Part shown: one piece after another, positions 22,430 through 33,424 of the stretch
Position numbering within the stretch: position 1 is the first letter of the stretch
How the letters are laid out: the number at the start of each line of letters is the position of its first letter
Assembly (NCBI GenBank): GCA_905116865.2
Contig: CAJHNH020002515.1
Span: 1 to 64,000 of the forward strand
Length of the DNA stretch: 64,000 nucleotides
Direction: 5' to 3'
Origin: Candidula unifasciata
Lineage: Eukaryota > Mollusca > Gastropoda > Stylommatophora > Geomitridae
Notes under the pieces: model-generated
Database searches by the model: none
The model's input: only the letters and a program-made list of their open reading frames with translations
What the model was told of the DNA's origin: nothing
Position numbers and translations under genes: made by a program

Positions 22430-22800
22430 ACAGGTTTTCAAAAAAACAGAGTCTTACACCAAATCTTTGGACTTATCAAAGATGCAAACAGAGTGAGAAG
22501 CAACAACGAAATTCATAATCTGTTTAAATCACAATTGATCACTGGCATCATGAGAGCTAATAGACGAAAATGGTTGGGACATATTAAAAGAATATCAGAG
22601 AATTAAAACCTGTGTTATACACAAGGGAGAGGAATGGTCATAAACCACGAGGCAGACCAAGAGGACGATGGGAAGATAATGTCCAGTCAGACCTACGAAC
22701 ACTTGGTGTCACCAACTGGAAAGAAAAGGCCAACCAGAGAGATGAATAGAGGCGAGAGATATCTGCAGCAGTAAACCCCAAAGGTTCGTAATGATGAAGA
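22430..22800 (+). pseudogene. LINE C-terminal fragment (family F)
   Basis: Plus-strand pieces in shifting frames read RIFGLIKDANRVRSNNEIH, RANRRKWLGHIKRISEN, then RPRGRWEDNVQSDL and a GVTNWKEKANQR end. This RKWLGHI ... RPRGRW layout is the tail of many LINE reverse transcriptases, after the thumb. Ends in a (GAA)n-type tail at about 22798. Multiple frameshifts are present. Confidence 0.75.
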
Positions 22801-22939
22801 AGAAGACGAACATTCTGTACTACATTTTGTAAAGTAAAGCGTAATTTGACATTTTGAATTTATTTTTTTTTTAGATCTATTTTACTCACTATGCATTATT
22901 CGTATTCGTATACGCCCGAATAGTTGGTCCAGTTATTTT

Positions 22940-23380
22940 TTTTTCGGCCGAACAGGGATCATCAAGGAAGATTGGCTTATAAACAGCATCCTATCTCGGA
23001 AGCTGAAATATTTTGGTCATATCAAGCGCCACGACGGATTGGAAAAAAACTATAGCAAAAGGCATGCTACCAGGAAGGAGGGCAGGGGACGACCTATACG
23101 AATATGGGCACAGGATATAAGTGACTCCTTGATTGTGAAAGTTCATGAGGTGGGAGAACTGGCGAGAGACCAAGATTCTTTCAGGCAGACTGTGATGAGA
23201 GCGACGTTCTGCAAAGGACATGATGAGTGATCATTACCTATTCGCTACAGCTCTAGTTTTAACCTCATTTTTCATCCAACACCGATTGATCTATAAAAAA
23301 TATGGGCCTAGCACTATAGGCCTGTCTCACCTTGGCATAGACAGGTCTTATATGTAGACGCCGTCGATGTAATAAATGAA
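22940..23380 (+). pseudogene. LINE 3' end (family E-L), copy 1
   Basis: Begins with IKEDWLINSILSRKLKYFGHIKRHDGLEK, a C-terminal LINE motif, then a basic stretch (PGRRAGD). A conserved end GGGAGAACTGGCGAGAGACC ... TGATGAGAGCGACG follows, and the probable 3' untranslated region runs to an AATAAATGAATC near 23371. Matched by 52700-52980. Confidence 0.75.
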
Positions 23381-23384
23381 TCAA

Positions 23385-23608
23385 TTTTGATTGTACTTGA
23401 TTTGTGAACTATAAACTTCATCACAACACAGCACAGACAATTTAACGTATTGTATGAATTAAACTAAATACGCGCTCATATACTGGGAAACATAAGAGAC
23501 TGCTCGACAGAGACAGCGAAATACCAATAATGTCTGAATTTGTACCAAGCAATTCTATGTAACATCAAGGAAGGACTCTTTTTAGCTTAGGCCGCTTTAG
23601 ACGTCTCA
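23385..23608. other. unassigned AT-rich DNA
   Basis: Nothing recognisable. Confidence 0.4.
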
Positions 23609-23614
23609 TCTCTC

Positions 23615-23701
<87 letters not shown>
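23609..23701. repeat. (CT)n microsatellite
   Basis: About 46 CT dinucleotides with one CC interruption; a polypyrimidine tract. Confidence 0.97.
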
Positions 23702-23704
<3 letters not shown>

Positions 23705-23899
23705 GCTCACTCTGATAATTTGTAATGGTACTTCTATCCAGTGACTGGTTTGATTTCTTGTGTTCAAGATATATTGTTTAGTATTTATTTATTGAAACAT
23801 TTCATATTATATCAGATATATTATAATTATTTTCCACCATCCACTTCCCCAGGTAGAAAAACTAGTGTTTCAAAATAATCCTCAGAGTTAAGCCGCTAG

Positions 23900-24125
23900 A
23901 GCTTGCCTCTCATATCTGACAAAGCATAGGATACTAAGAGACACAAATAGACAACCTTGTCTTTCAGGCTGGAGGTTACAAAAACAGATATCTAAGCCTC
24001 GAAATCGGATTATTCCAAAGACTTGGAGTCATCGACTAGACAGTGGACCATTTAGAGACTGGGTGAAAGGGGTGATATCTGCAGCAATGAACCTCAAGTG
24101 CTCGGAATGTAGACAAGGAGGAAGA
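23900..24125 (+). pseudogene. LINE C-terminal fragment, related to family F
   Basis: TWSHRLDSGPFRDWVKGVISAAMNLK parallels the end of 22430-22800 (TNWKEKANQR ... ISAAVNPK). Ends in AGACAAGGAGGAAGAAC. A very short 5'-truncated copy. Confidence 0.55.
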
Positions 24126-24344
24126 ACTCTTTTTTTTTTTTCTTTTTTATTCCAAAAATTATTACTATTATCATCATCATTTTTATCAGCATTATTTTTA
24201 ATATTTTTTTAATTATTATTTTTATGGCTGCAATACCATCCATCCGAATGTTTCCTTTGTGTCACTAGACATCAGGGCTACATTATGTAAAATAGTTATT
24301 GACTCTTAACAATACTTCAGTCCTACAGGTTCACACTAAGAATG

Positions 24345-24845
24345 CGGGAAACTCTCAGATACCTTGATTTGTTTTGGTTTAATTCAAGAACCGACATCGC
24401 AGCACTCGGGCACTTGCATAAGCGCTCCGTCTCCATCTTCAACAGCCAATGAAGAGTTCCGATACTATTGGTGCCAGTAGCATTCTGATTAAACGTCCAT
24501 ACCGCCTTTCCTCTGAGCCTCGAGCATCTGCCAGAATCTCTCATCAATCTCACCAGACTGGGGTGATCCATCTGATCCTTATAACTGTACACGCTCTCCT
24601 ACAAGGCACTAACCACGTCTGCCTTATCATGTATCAGTATTCCACAAAGCTGTGCAAAGCCAGCCAGTCTTTCAGAATGTTCATTTCCCAATACGGACGT
24701 GCCCCGGTAATACAAATCCAGACAATACTCCTCACTTGTGTCCTCTACAGCGAAGCATGCCACTCTGCACGAAGCATGCCACTCTGCACGAAACATGCCT
24801 GTCTGGATCTTCCTCAGCATACTTTCTGAGTCAGTTACAATCACG

Positions 24846-24882
<37 letters not shown>

Positions 24883-25010
24883 TGTGTGTGTGTGTGTGTG
24901 TCGTATTCTTTAGCCAGCGGAAAGCTGCAGTAACCGCCTCCACCTCCATTCTTAAGCTGGATGTTGTGGTATGATATGCTAGGCTCTCCTGCACCAATCG
25001 TGCAAACTTT
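24345..25010 (-). pseudogene. RNase H-LINE (I-A) with internal (CA)n tract
   Basis: Minus-strand reading from about 25010 gives LVQESLAYHTTTSSLRMEVEAVTAAFRWLKNT, then a threonine-histidine run encoded by a CA tract (24848-24900), then IVIVTDSESMLRKIQTGMFRAEWHAS, a damaged GTSVLGNEHSERLAG, and the family tail to 24345. RNase H motifs two to four are seen, and the NEQAD aspartate is lost (NEHSER). The CA tract sits at the same codon position as in 43315-44300. Confidence 0.85.
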
Positions 25011-25142
25011 AAAATTACGTTACTGAGTAACAGTTCGATGTTAGTTGTTGAAATATATTTGCCTGTTACTAAAAATGTCCTTGTAAAAACTTTTTTTTTC
25101 AAATGTAAACAGACATCCAGCTTCAATGTTGCCTTATTTTCA

Positions 25143-25860
<718 letters not shown>

Positions 25861-25864
25861 AGTC

Positions 25865-26110
25865 TTCTTCTTCTTCTTTAAGTCCATGCCATAGGGCATT
25901 GGTAGTCATGTCTATTCACAAACTTCTGTCTCGTGTACTGTCAGTCCACTGTGATAGCGATAATCCTTCATGCCTTGATGTTAAACTGTCCAGCATTTTT
26001 TCTCTCGGTCTCCCTCCGCCTCTCTTCCTCTCCAGCTTTTGTACTGTCACGATGTATTCCAGTTTTTCTCTTTCTCAGCATATCACCAACGATTGTAGAT
26101 TGCCTCTTTC
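25865..26110 (-). pseudogene. possible LINE 3' end
   Basis: A (CTT)n run at 25865-25878 would be a minus-strand (AAG)n tail. The preceding sequence has short basic segments in shifting frames (RGREAEGDRE, QCPMAWT). This fits a worn LINE end but no diagnostic motif survives. Confidence 0.3.
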
Positions 26111-26479
26111 TGATGTAGACAATCAGTTCTCTTTCTAAGTCTGTTTAAAGACAATTTCATTACACTTTTTATCTTTCCAGGGTATTCTCATCATTCGCCT
26201 TAATAAAATCACATCTCCGCAGCTTCAAATTTTATTTTCACTATCTACCAACTATCCATGATTTCCTTCCCTATACAGTCGAGTCCACTTAAAAGTCGAA
26301 CTCGGATACATTGAATTTCGGTTAAGTCAACATGACCAGCCTAGTCCCGGCAATTTTCTATATTGCGTGTGCTGTCTGGATAAGAAGAAATCCTGATAAG
26401 TGGAAGCATTTTCTTAGGTCCATGCAACTTCTACTTAGCCAGACTCGACTGTATCAAGATAGGATTTTAACAGAATCTT

Positions 26480-27700
26480 TGCTGGTGCAACATATTTCGT
26501 GTCGATCTCTATCTCCTCTTCATGTCGCTGTTGACACATAAGGCATTCACAAGTGATCTTCATTGCAGCTTTTCTGCCAATGGTATCCATGTCAGTTTAC
26601 GTTCCTCTATTTCCCGTACTACTGTCCTTCTCCAGGTTTCCTTAAGTCGTACAGGTCTCCTTTTCCCATCTGCTGTCCACCGGAGAGCTGTTCTTTGCAA
26701 GTGGCAAAGGCATTCCGCAAGTATGTCCAAGCCCTTTCTATCGTCTTACTTTAGTTTATGTGTAATTCCCACTGTCATTTTCGAACATTCACTGTTGCTC
26801 TTGTATATATTCTGAGTATTGTCTTCAAACTAAATCCCTTTGACTTCCATATATTGTTAAGCATGGCAACTGCTTAATTTACTTTGTTTATTCTTGACGC
26901 TACATCCTTTTCAGAATCTTCATCTGGAGTAACTTTACTTTCAGGGTATATGAATTCTTCAATTTCCTGTATTGCTTCATCATTTAAGATTACTGGATTT
27001 TCTGTTTTGTAATTTTTTTTCATTCCTTTAGTTTTACTGGTGTTTATTTTGAGTCCTATCATAAAGGCTGTTGTTGAAAGTCTTTCAATCTTTTCCTGAG
27101 TGTCCACATGACAGCTTGATATAAGACTGGTGACATCTGCATAGTCCAAATTCTCTAAAACAGAGGTGAGTGACCACCTGATGCCTCGTTTTCTATCTCG
27201 AGTATCTTCCTTTATCAGCCAGTCAATGGCAAAATTAAACAAAAATGAGGATAGTATGTCTCCCTGTCTGACTCCTGTGTTGACAAAGAAACTTTCTGTT
27301 GTATAATTATCGCAAACTACATTGCATTAAAACTCTTAAGTAAATGGCTTTGATCAAATTTACTATTTTCTGTGGTATCCAATAGTGACTCAAAAATCTT
27401 CCATAGTGATTCCTTATGCAGGCTATCAAAGGTTTTTTCAAAACCCACAAAGGTCATATAAACTGCACTATTCCATTCATTACTTCGTTCAGTAATTTGT
27501 GTGAAGATGTGATCAATACATGATTTCCCTTTCTAAATCCTGCTTGCTCTTACCTTATCATACTGTCTTATTATACTTGACTCATTATTTTAAGAATTAT
27601 CCGGCTAAAGATTTAACTAGTTACTGATATTAATGTGATACCTCTCCAGTTGTTACTGTTTCCTAAATCTCCGTGTTCGTGTACTACGCTGCGATTCTTC
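26480..27700 (-). pseudogene. reverse transcriptase relic (RTE-like family R-B)
   Basis: Minus-strand pieces in order: RQEQAGF-like FRKGKSCIDHIFT, then SNEWNSAVYMTFVGFEKTFDSLHKESLWKI (motif A), FNFAIDWLIKEDTRDRKRGIRWSL, and LENLDYADVTSLISS (motif C at 27132-27143). The thumb KINTSKTK and a degraded C-terminal part to about 26480 follow. The catalytic YADD motif is YADV, so activity would be lost even without the frameshifts. The longest open part is 26874-27242 (122 codons). No clean element ends found. Confidence 0.88.
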
Positions 27701-27839
27701 AGACTCCTTCTTGAGATTGAAGTAGAGCGGAGCACTTATGGGTTACTACGCCTGTGCCATGATGTTGAATCTTTCTTTAAACCTAAACCTGAGATAGGGT
27801 TTATATAGCTTCAAGAATTATCTTTCTCGTCTCAACTGG

Positions 27840-28104
27840 CAAAGAAAGATTGCATTCAAATATTCTTCATTTGGTAAAATCTGCCTTTGCTTCAGTTATT
27901 CTACATTTAACTTCTTTAATACATATTCCATTTGATGTTATCAGAATACCAAGATACTTACAAAATATCAACTTGCTTAAGAATTGTTCCATTTGCTTTA
28001 ATATAGCATTTTTTTATTTTATAACCATAACTTCTTTTTTTTTTTTCCAAAGTAAGACAATTGTTTTGACGTTCTTTTACAATTACAACCATCATTTCTT
28101 GCAG

Positions 28105-28161
<57 letters not shown>

Positions 28162-28240
28162 TGTGTTTTAGCGATCAAAACTATATCGTCAGCATATCGC
28201 AGGTTGTTAACCATAAAATATTCCTGACATACCATATATA
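27840..28240 (-). pseudogene. RTE-like RT fragment with (CA)n after YADD
   Basis: The minus strand reads MVNNLRYADDIVLIAKT (YADD at 28185-28196), then a CA tract (28106-28167), then a thumb segment FCKYLGILITSNGICIKEVKCRITEAKADF, colinear with the copies at 1.5-2.8 and 37.5-39.5 kb. The catalytic motif is intact but the frame is destroyed by the repeat and several stops. Confidence 0.8.
28106..28167. repeat. (GT)n microsatellite inside LINE fragment
   Basis: About 30 GT dinucleotides directly downstream of the YADD codons of the minus-strand LINE. Confidence 0.97.
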
Positions 28241-28481
28241 AATCTAATTACTATGTCAGTGTGCACATTTAATTAATCCAGTGACAGTATACATCCATGA
28301 CTAACATTTTAGTCTATGGAATTAAATAACAAAACGAGCGTTAAATCAGAATAAGTCATATTTCAAGTTCAGATAAAATAAGCTAAAGTAACAGAAGACT
28401 GGGGCAGAAAAAGTAGACGTATAAAGAGTAGCCAATGAATATATAGTGATGTCTCTTGTATCTAAAAAGTTAGGTTTATAA

Positions 28482-28890
28482 CAGAGGTCGCGACTTGAAC
28501 TCCAGTCCCTCTTGAGTTGCGTAACTAATAACTTGTGACTGGACCTGAGGTGTTGTACTGCAAACTCACAACTTGTGATCAGCGTCATATTTTAAAACGT
28601 CCTCATAAAAAATCGGACAGAATAAACTACTTTTAGATTTATCAAGCTTCCACATTTGACATTATGTATAGTTAGTGGGGTTTTCGCACAGCCATTTCCG
28701 ATTTTATATTTTCTCAATTTGTGAGTGACCCACGAGCATTGTCCCATGCATGACTGACAAATGATTTGATACATGAAGTGACAACACAGGACTCCACATG
28801 AAAGTAATTTTGGTAACATGAGACTTGATTTGTGTCTTGATGGCAATGACTTAGGACTCAACTTGGACTTGAAGGGTAGTCCAACCTCTG
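28482..28890. mobile_element. nonautonomous hAT-like element with 8-bp TSD
   Basis: 409 bp bounded by exact 8-bp duplications GTTTATAA (28474-28481 and 28891-28898). Ends are inverted: CAGAGGT... on the left and ...ACCTCTG on the right, with looser pairing of ACTTGAACTCCAGTCC to GACTCAACTTGGACTTGAAG further in. An 8-bp duplication with CAG-type ends is diagnostic for hAT. It has no transposase. Confidence 0.8.
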
Positions 28891-29169
28891 GTTTATAATA
28901 ACGCGACCCAGCTACCAGTTGACGCTAAAATAACATGTGTACGTGCTACAATCAAGTTAGCGGTGTTTAATTTCTTATTAACGTTACTATGTCTAAATTC
29001 TGAACCGGCAGCCGGTGTAGCAGGTGCTTTGTTCCAAACGTATTGGTGTTGCATTACCTTTCTAATAGACATAACAGGTCGAGGGAGGGATCATGCTGCA
29101 CGTGCAACATATGGCATCTACAAAAAAAAGATACAGGCTTGTGTGGTAGCGAAGCCAAGGTAGCGGAGC

Positions 29170-29415
29170 CGATGTAGCGGAGCCGCCAGGATCCTATATA
29201 ACGGCTTGAAGAGTTTGGGTTAAAATCCGCATCGAGTCGGATTATTTCAAACATCAAAATGGGTTCCAAGTTCGACTCAGCCTAAAAAAAAAGTACCAGG
29301 TAATGTCCTGGAAAGTAAAAGCGGCTGAAGTGATGTTGACCACATCACCAACCTAGTAACCACTGGTCTATACAAATAAGAGTCCACTAGAATCCTTTGC
29401 CCGATGCACTACTGG
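29170..29415 (+). mobile_element. SINE family B, plus-strand copy
   Basis: A degenerate tRNA-like head (TTGGGTTAAAATCCGC as B box near 29214) leads into the body: GGGTTCCAAGTTCGAC, TACCAGGTAATGTCCTGG, AAGTAAAAGCGGC and TGTTGACCACATCACC. It ends with CTGGTCTATACAAATAAG. Just upstream, at 29146-29190, a GTAGCGGAGCCG unit is repeated about three times. Confidence 0.65.
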
Positions 29416-29639
29416 AGTAAAATAGGTCGACTTTGTGTTCTGGAGTAGGCCTAGACGTAAATATCTAACTCGCTTTCGCCACAAGTTGCGTTTGCCATAC
29501 CTTCCTATAACAGAACCCTTGATCTGTTGGGGTGGTGGAGGTGTATCGATGGAACCACTAGCACACGAAACTTGTCATCTATCTTCGTTTCCGCAGGATG
29601 AACAAGTGTATGAGAACTTAATCCTGTACATTTCTTAAT

Positions 29640-29990
29640 TTTGTCATTCCATATTCTTATTTGCCCTCCTCTTTTTCAACTAACCCCACCCCACACCCCC
29701 CAATTGAATCATATCTCGCTACGTGTCCGAACCAAGCTAGATTGCGACGTTTTAGCAATGCCAAGAGAGGCTCCTGATGTCCTGAAAATGTGTAAATTGT
29801 GTATCTGTCATATCTGTAATTCTTGTGTAAAATGAGTCTATAGCATTTACATTCGAAACCCCGAATCCTCCTGTCCATTTCCACAGTGGCAATACAACTC
29901 TCACATCCGTATAGAAAATAGCCTTGCTACATACAGCACGATATTGCTCTACAGTCTGGGCAGAAGAAAAGACAGAGTTTCCCTGCATTA
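29640..29990 (-). pseudogene. LINE C-terminal fragment
   Basis: Minus-strand pieces: a worn CESW-type segment near 29900, GFECKCYRLILHKNYRYD, and LKRRNLAWFGHVARYDS. This is the thumb-to-WFGHV end of an RTE-like reverse transcriptase. Frameshifted and without 5' parts. Confidence 0.75.
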
Positions 29991-29999
29991 AAGAAGCAA

Positions 30000-30892
30000 T
30001 CCACTACCACGCTCAGACACACACAAAATGCACTTACCCTAGACTCTTTCTGGTCCGATGCGTTGAATGAACTACAGAACTCTTGTCCACTAAATGTCCA
30101 GTCGCTGCTGTTTGTTTATTAAGCTGACCACCTTTCAACATACCCATCTTCTTACTGTCTTTGTGTAAGGAAACCAAAGAAACTTTAGACGGATTCACAT
30201 CTTGTCCCAGAAGCTTGCTGATTACATCCATGTTTATAAATGCTCCTATATTTTACAGCTAGTAATTTATCATTTGCTTGAATCTATATTTTAATGATGC
30301 ATACAGTATTATAAATGCCTAATCCGTACGAAGTCAGAAATTGTAGACCTAATGTATTGTTTAATTTGCTAATACAATTTTTCTATGCACTATTCAACTG
30401 CAGCTAGGGTTTTATGGAAGCGCCAATTCTTTCTAGATGTCAGCTGGTTCAGAAGACTAAGTTTATTATACACATAAGACATGAACGATTGTCTTCCCGC
30501 AAGTTCAGCTCAGTGGCTTTGTATCTGCTGTTTTCGTTATCGATCTGTCTGCCTTAGACCCACGAAGACACCGTGCATTGGAGCAAACATGGAACCAGAA
30601 TGGAACAAGCGTAGTTCGTTACCTGTTCTCATATACCCCGCTGTCAGCACATGGCACATTTTTTGTAACATTAGGTCTAGATTTATAATAGGTAACGGCA
30701 ATCTCGCCTGGCTCTGCGGATTGAAGGCTAAAGAGCTTGTTTCACAGTCCTGGAGGTAACAGTGATAGATTTTCATAGCAGCCAATTAAAAGACAACTTA
30801 CTGTGGTTTTCATGCAAAGGTACGAGAGTCATACCATGTGAGAGAATGAGCCTCAACAGGAGATATCCCTGAAAACAGCCGTTGCACACTGC
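30000..30892. other. unassigned DNA
   Basis: No gene or repeat family supported. Open frames at 30481-30759 (+) and 30537-30785 (-) are opposite readings of one stretch with no known motif. Confidence 0.45.
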
Positions 30893-31145
30893 AGTCGGCG
30901 TCTGTGGCTTAGGCGTTGCGCACGCGATTCATAATGCCGGGGTGCCGGTTTTGATCCCAGCTGCGGGCGATTTAGCAGCAGACCGCCTTGCGTTGGTTTT
31001 TGACAGTGGTACAGAGAGCCGACCGTTTAGGAAGCAGTGGCAAACTACTGAACGTAAATTTGCCAAGAAAAACCACAACAGTCGAAAAATGCTAAGGTTG
31101 GTTTTGCAACGTCCTGTAAAGGATATGGAACTAACGTTAACACTG
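30893..31145 (+). mobile_element. tRNA-derived SINE, family A
   Basis: Near-complete copy. The head is GGCGTCTGTGGCTTAGGCG with the B box GGTTTTGATCCCAGC. The body is ACCGCCTTGCGTTGG ... GCAGTGGCAAACTACTG ... CAACGTCCTGTAAAGGATA. Confidence 0.85.
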
Positions 31146-31224
31146 CAGCCAAATTGCAAATGTGAGACAGCACATCTAACACAATATCATCTACAAAGAT
31201 ATAATGTGTTTAAGGTCCACCAAT

Positions 31225-31355
31225 AATAGGACACGCTTTGAATGTTGAATGTTGAATTAAGAATCGATATCACAGAACTCAGGACACCTCCAAAAGCGCT
31301 CCGTCCCTATCTTCAGCAGCAAACCAAGAGTTCCAATTCCGAAGGCACCAGTAAC
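31225..31355 (-). pseudogene. RNase H-LINE (I-A) tail fragment
   Basis: Only the last ~40 codons and a TTCAACATTCAAC-type 3' tail remain. It matches the ends at 7447 and 55340. Confidence 0.75.
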
Positions 31356-31393
31356 AAGCTTTGAAAATATACAGGTTCAGTGGTCATATTTGG

Positions 31394-31727
31394 TAGGTGA
31401 CCAAACTGTGAGATGTCAAATGATTAGTCGTCACATTTCGAAGCTGACAGTTTGCGAAAGATGAAGGAATTTAGTCTTCACACTCAATAGGGGACGAATT
31501 GTAAAAAAGGACATGTTTAATATAACAAGACGTCACGACAAATAAAAAAATTCAAAAAATTAAAATTATTTTTTGAAATTTTTTATTTGTCGTAACGTCA
31601 TTAAACATGTACTTTTTTACAATTCGTCCCCTATTGAGTGTGAAGACTAAATTCCTTCATCTTTCGCAAACTGTCAGCTTCGAAATGTGACAACTAATCA
31701 TTTGACATCTCACAGTTTGGTCACCTA
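31394..31727. mobile_element. 330-bp palindromic MITE at a TA target
   Basis: 31396-31725 is a near-perfect inverted repeat. Arms of about 160 bp begin GGTGACCAAACTGTGAG and meet around 31560 with almost no loop. The left arm has an extra ~7 bases (ATAACAA) near 31525. TA dinucleotides flank both ends (31394-31395 and 31726-31727), as expected for Tc1/mariner-type target duplication. It encodes no protein. The transcript would fold into one long hairpin, a plausible small-RNA source. Confidence 0.85.
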
Positions 31728-31931
31728 TGATAGTCATTTCTAATTACCATCAACACAGGAAATTCTCGGGTATAGACTTTTTATCGCTTCTTTGTTTAAA
31801 CATGTTTCTAAGTTTACAAACAACTTTGCTCTTTTTCAGGCTGATGCGAATATCTGTATTGTTAAGAAAACATGTTGAAGCATTGGAGATGTGGTTGTAT
31901 AGCGGAAATATAAAAACTCTCTGAAAAGGTT

Positions 31932-32084
<153 letters not shown>

Positions 32085-32104
32085 TATAAAGTCAGAAAAA
32101 ATAA

Positions 32105-32261
32105 ACCGTCTCATCTCATCTCGTCTTGATCCTCTGGTACCTTGCGGTGTCGGGGAAGTATAAATTACGAGAAAGAACCCATTTGTATGATTCGAAAATT
32201 GGTGTTATCAGGGCCTCTGCAATTTCCTCCTTCAATTGCCTGCATAGTCAGTCTCCTCTTC
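32105..32261 (-). pseudogene. LINE C-terminal remnant, downstream half of split target
   Basis: In one minus-strand frame it reads LCRQLKEEIAEALITPIF, then KWVLSRNLYFPDTARYQR. Joined across the R2/NeSL-type insertion, this frame continues that of 34336-34440, so the two pieces were one LINE open frame before it was hit. Confidence 0.65.
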
Positions 32262-32296
32262 GCTTCCCTCCTAGCCTGAACATCATTGTTTGCTGT
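32262..32296. repeat. 35-bp target-site duplication, left copy
   Basis: Matches 34301-34335 at 34 of 35 positions (T versus G at the eighth). It begins GCTTCCC and ends TTTGCTGT. Confidence 0.9.
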
Positions 32297-32722
32297 AGGA
32301 TAGGAATAAACTCACAGGGAGCAAGTACAGCGGGGATCTACAGTCATCAGTAGAAATTATCCTCTTTCGACACACGTTTCGGCCCACGATTCCTAAACGC
32401 AAACGGAGGTGGGCCCACCTGAGTTCATGAAGCTCAGGGCTGCTTCCCCGCTGCACGGAATTACCGGATGGTGTTACACTTTCGGCCAGAGACAAGACGA
32501 CTTAGTGGTTTCGAAGGAGGTACTGTGAGATAAGAAGCCGCCACGGCAGCGTAATTAGAACAGTCCGCATGCCTGGACGACCGAGCGACAAGCTTACTTT
32601 GGTTTACCGGACACATGTTGGACTTTTATTAGCAGTTGGCAGAGCGACACTGGCAGACAATTCGTACACGATGGACTTTCAAAGGGATGAGAAACTCCTT
32701 TCCGCTAGACACCCGGACCAGC

Positions 32723-33424
32723 TCACCGAGGCCCGTCCCCTACGTTGTTGCGCTGCGTCCACAACCAGCTAGAGGCCCTTTCGGCCACCTCTCCCAGTTT
32801 TTTAAGTGCCCGTTTCCGTTGATTACCGCGCAATCCTAGTTCTTTAACCACATTGTAGAGCGAAGTGGAAACAAGGCCTCTCGCTCCCACTTCGACGGCA
32901 AATACCCGTACTGTGTAAGCTTCGTTTCTCCTCAAACCGGCTGCTAAATCACTGTACTTCTCCAGCTTGTACAAATGATTCTCCTCCATCCGCGACTCAA
33001 ACGGGACAGTCAACTCAATCAGAATGAGCTGCCGTTTTTGCGCAGAATGGAGAACGATGTCCGGTCGCAGGCCGGTTTTACGGATCAACTCGGGATACCG
33101 TTCATGGCCTGGCAGATCAACCGCCAGTAACCAGTCCCTCGCAGAGTCTAGCACAGATGGAGCGAATGCGTTTTTGTTGACCTTACCTTTTGGAACCTGC
33201 CCAGCCTTGAGGAAACGAATGGGGGCGATACTAGAACTGGCTCTGGCATTAGCCCTCATTCTAGCCTGGTCGACAACGGCTGCTAACTCCTTTAGCACCT
33301 TGTTGTGGCGCCAGGTATATCGGCCTTGACCTAGAGCTTTCCTGCACGCGGACAGGACGTGCTCAAGAGTTTGCTTCGATTTGCACAACGGGCAAGTCGG
33401 ATCGTTGGTCGCAGACCAGACCAT
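32723..33424 (-). pseudogene. CCHC knuckle plus restriction-like endonuclease of LINE
   Basis: 233 open codons. Residues C11-C14-H22-C27 form a CCHC knuckle (CPLC ... EHVLSAC), followed by GRYTWRHNKVL. Around residues 120-156 comes an RPD motif, then 14 residues, E137-LTVPFE, then K153/K156. This is the PD-(D/E)XK endonuclease of R2, NeSL, Hero and related LINEs, which nicks the target to prime reverse transcription. The first codons overlap the end of 33331-34300 in another frame. A 5-bp tandem duplication (CAGAC twice, 33412-33421) explains the frameshift. Apart from that break the endonuclease looks unbroken. Confidence 0.9.

Noticed and set aside
30481..30785. Overlapping opposite-strand ORFs of 82-92 codons
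   Set aside because: No motif, no codon bias visible, no family resemblance.
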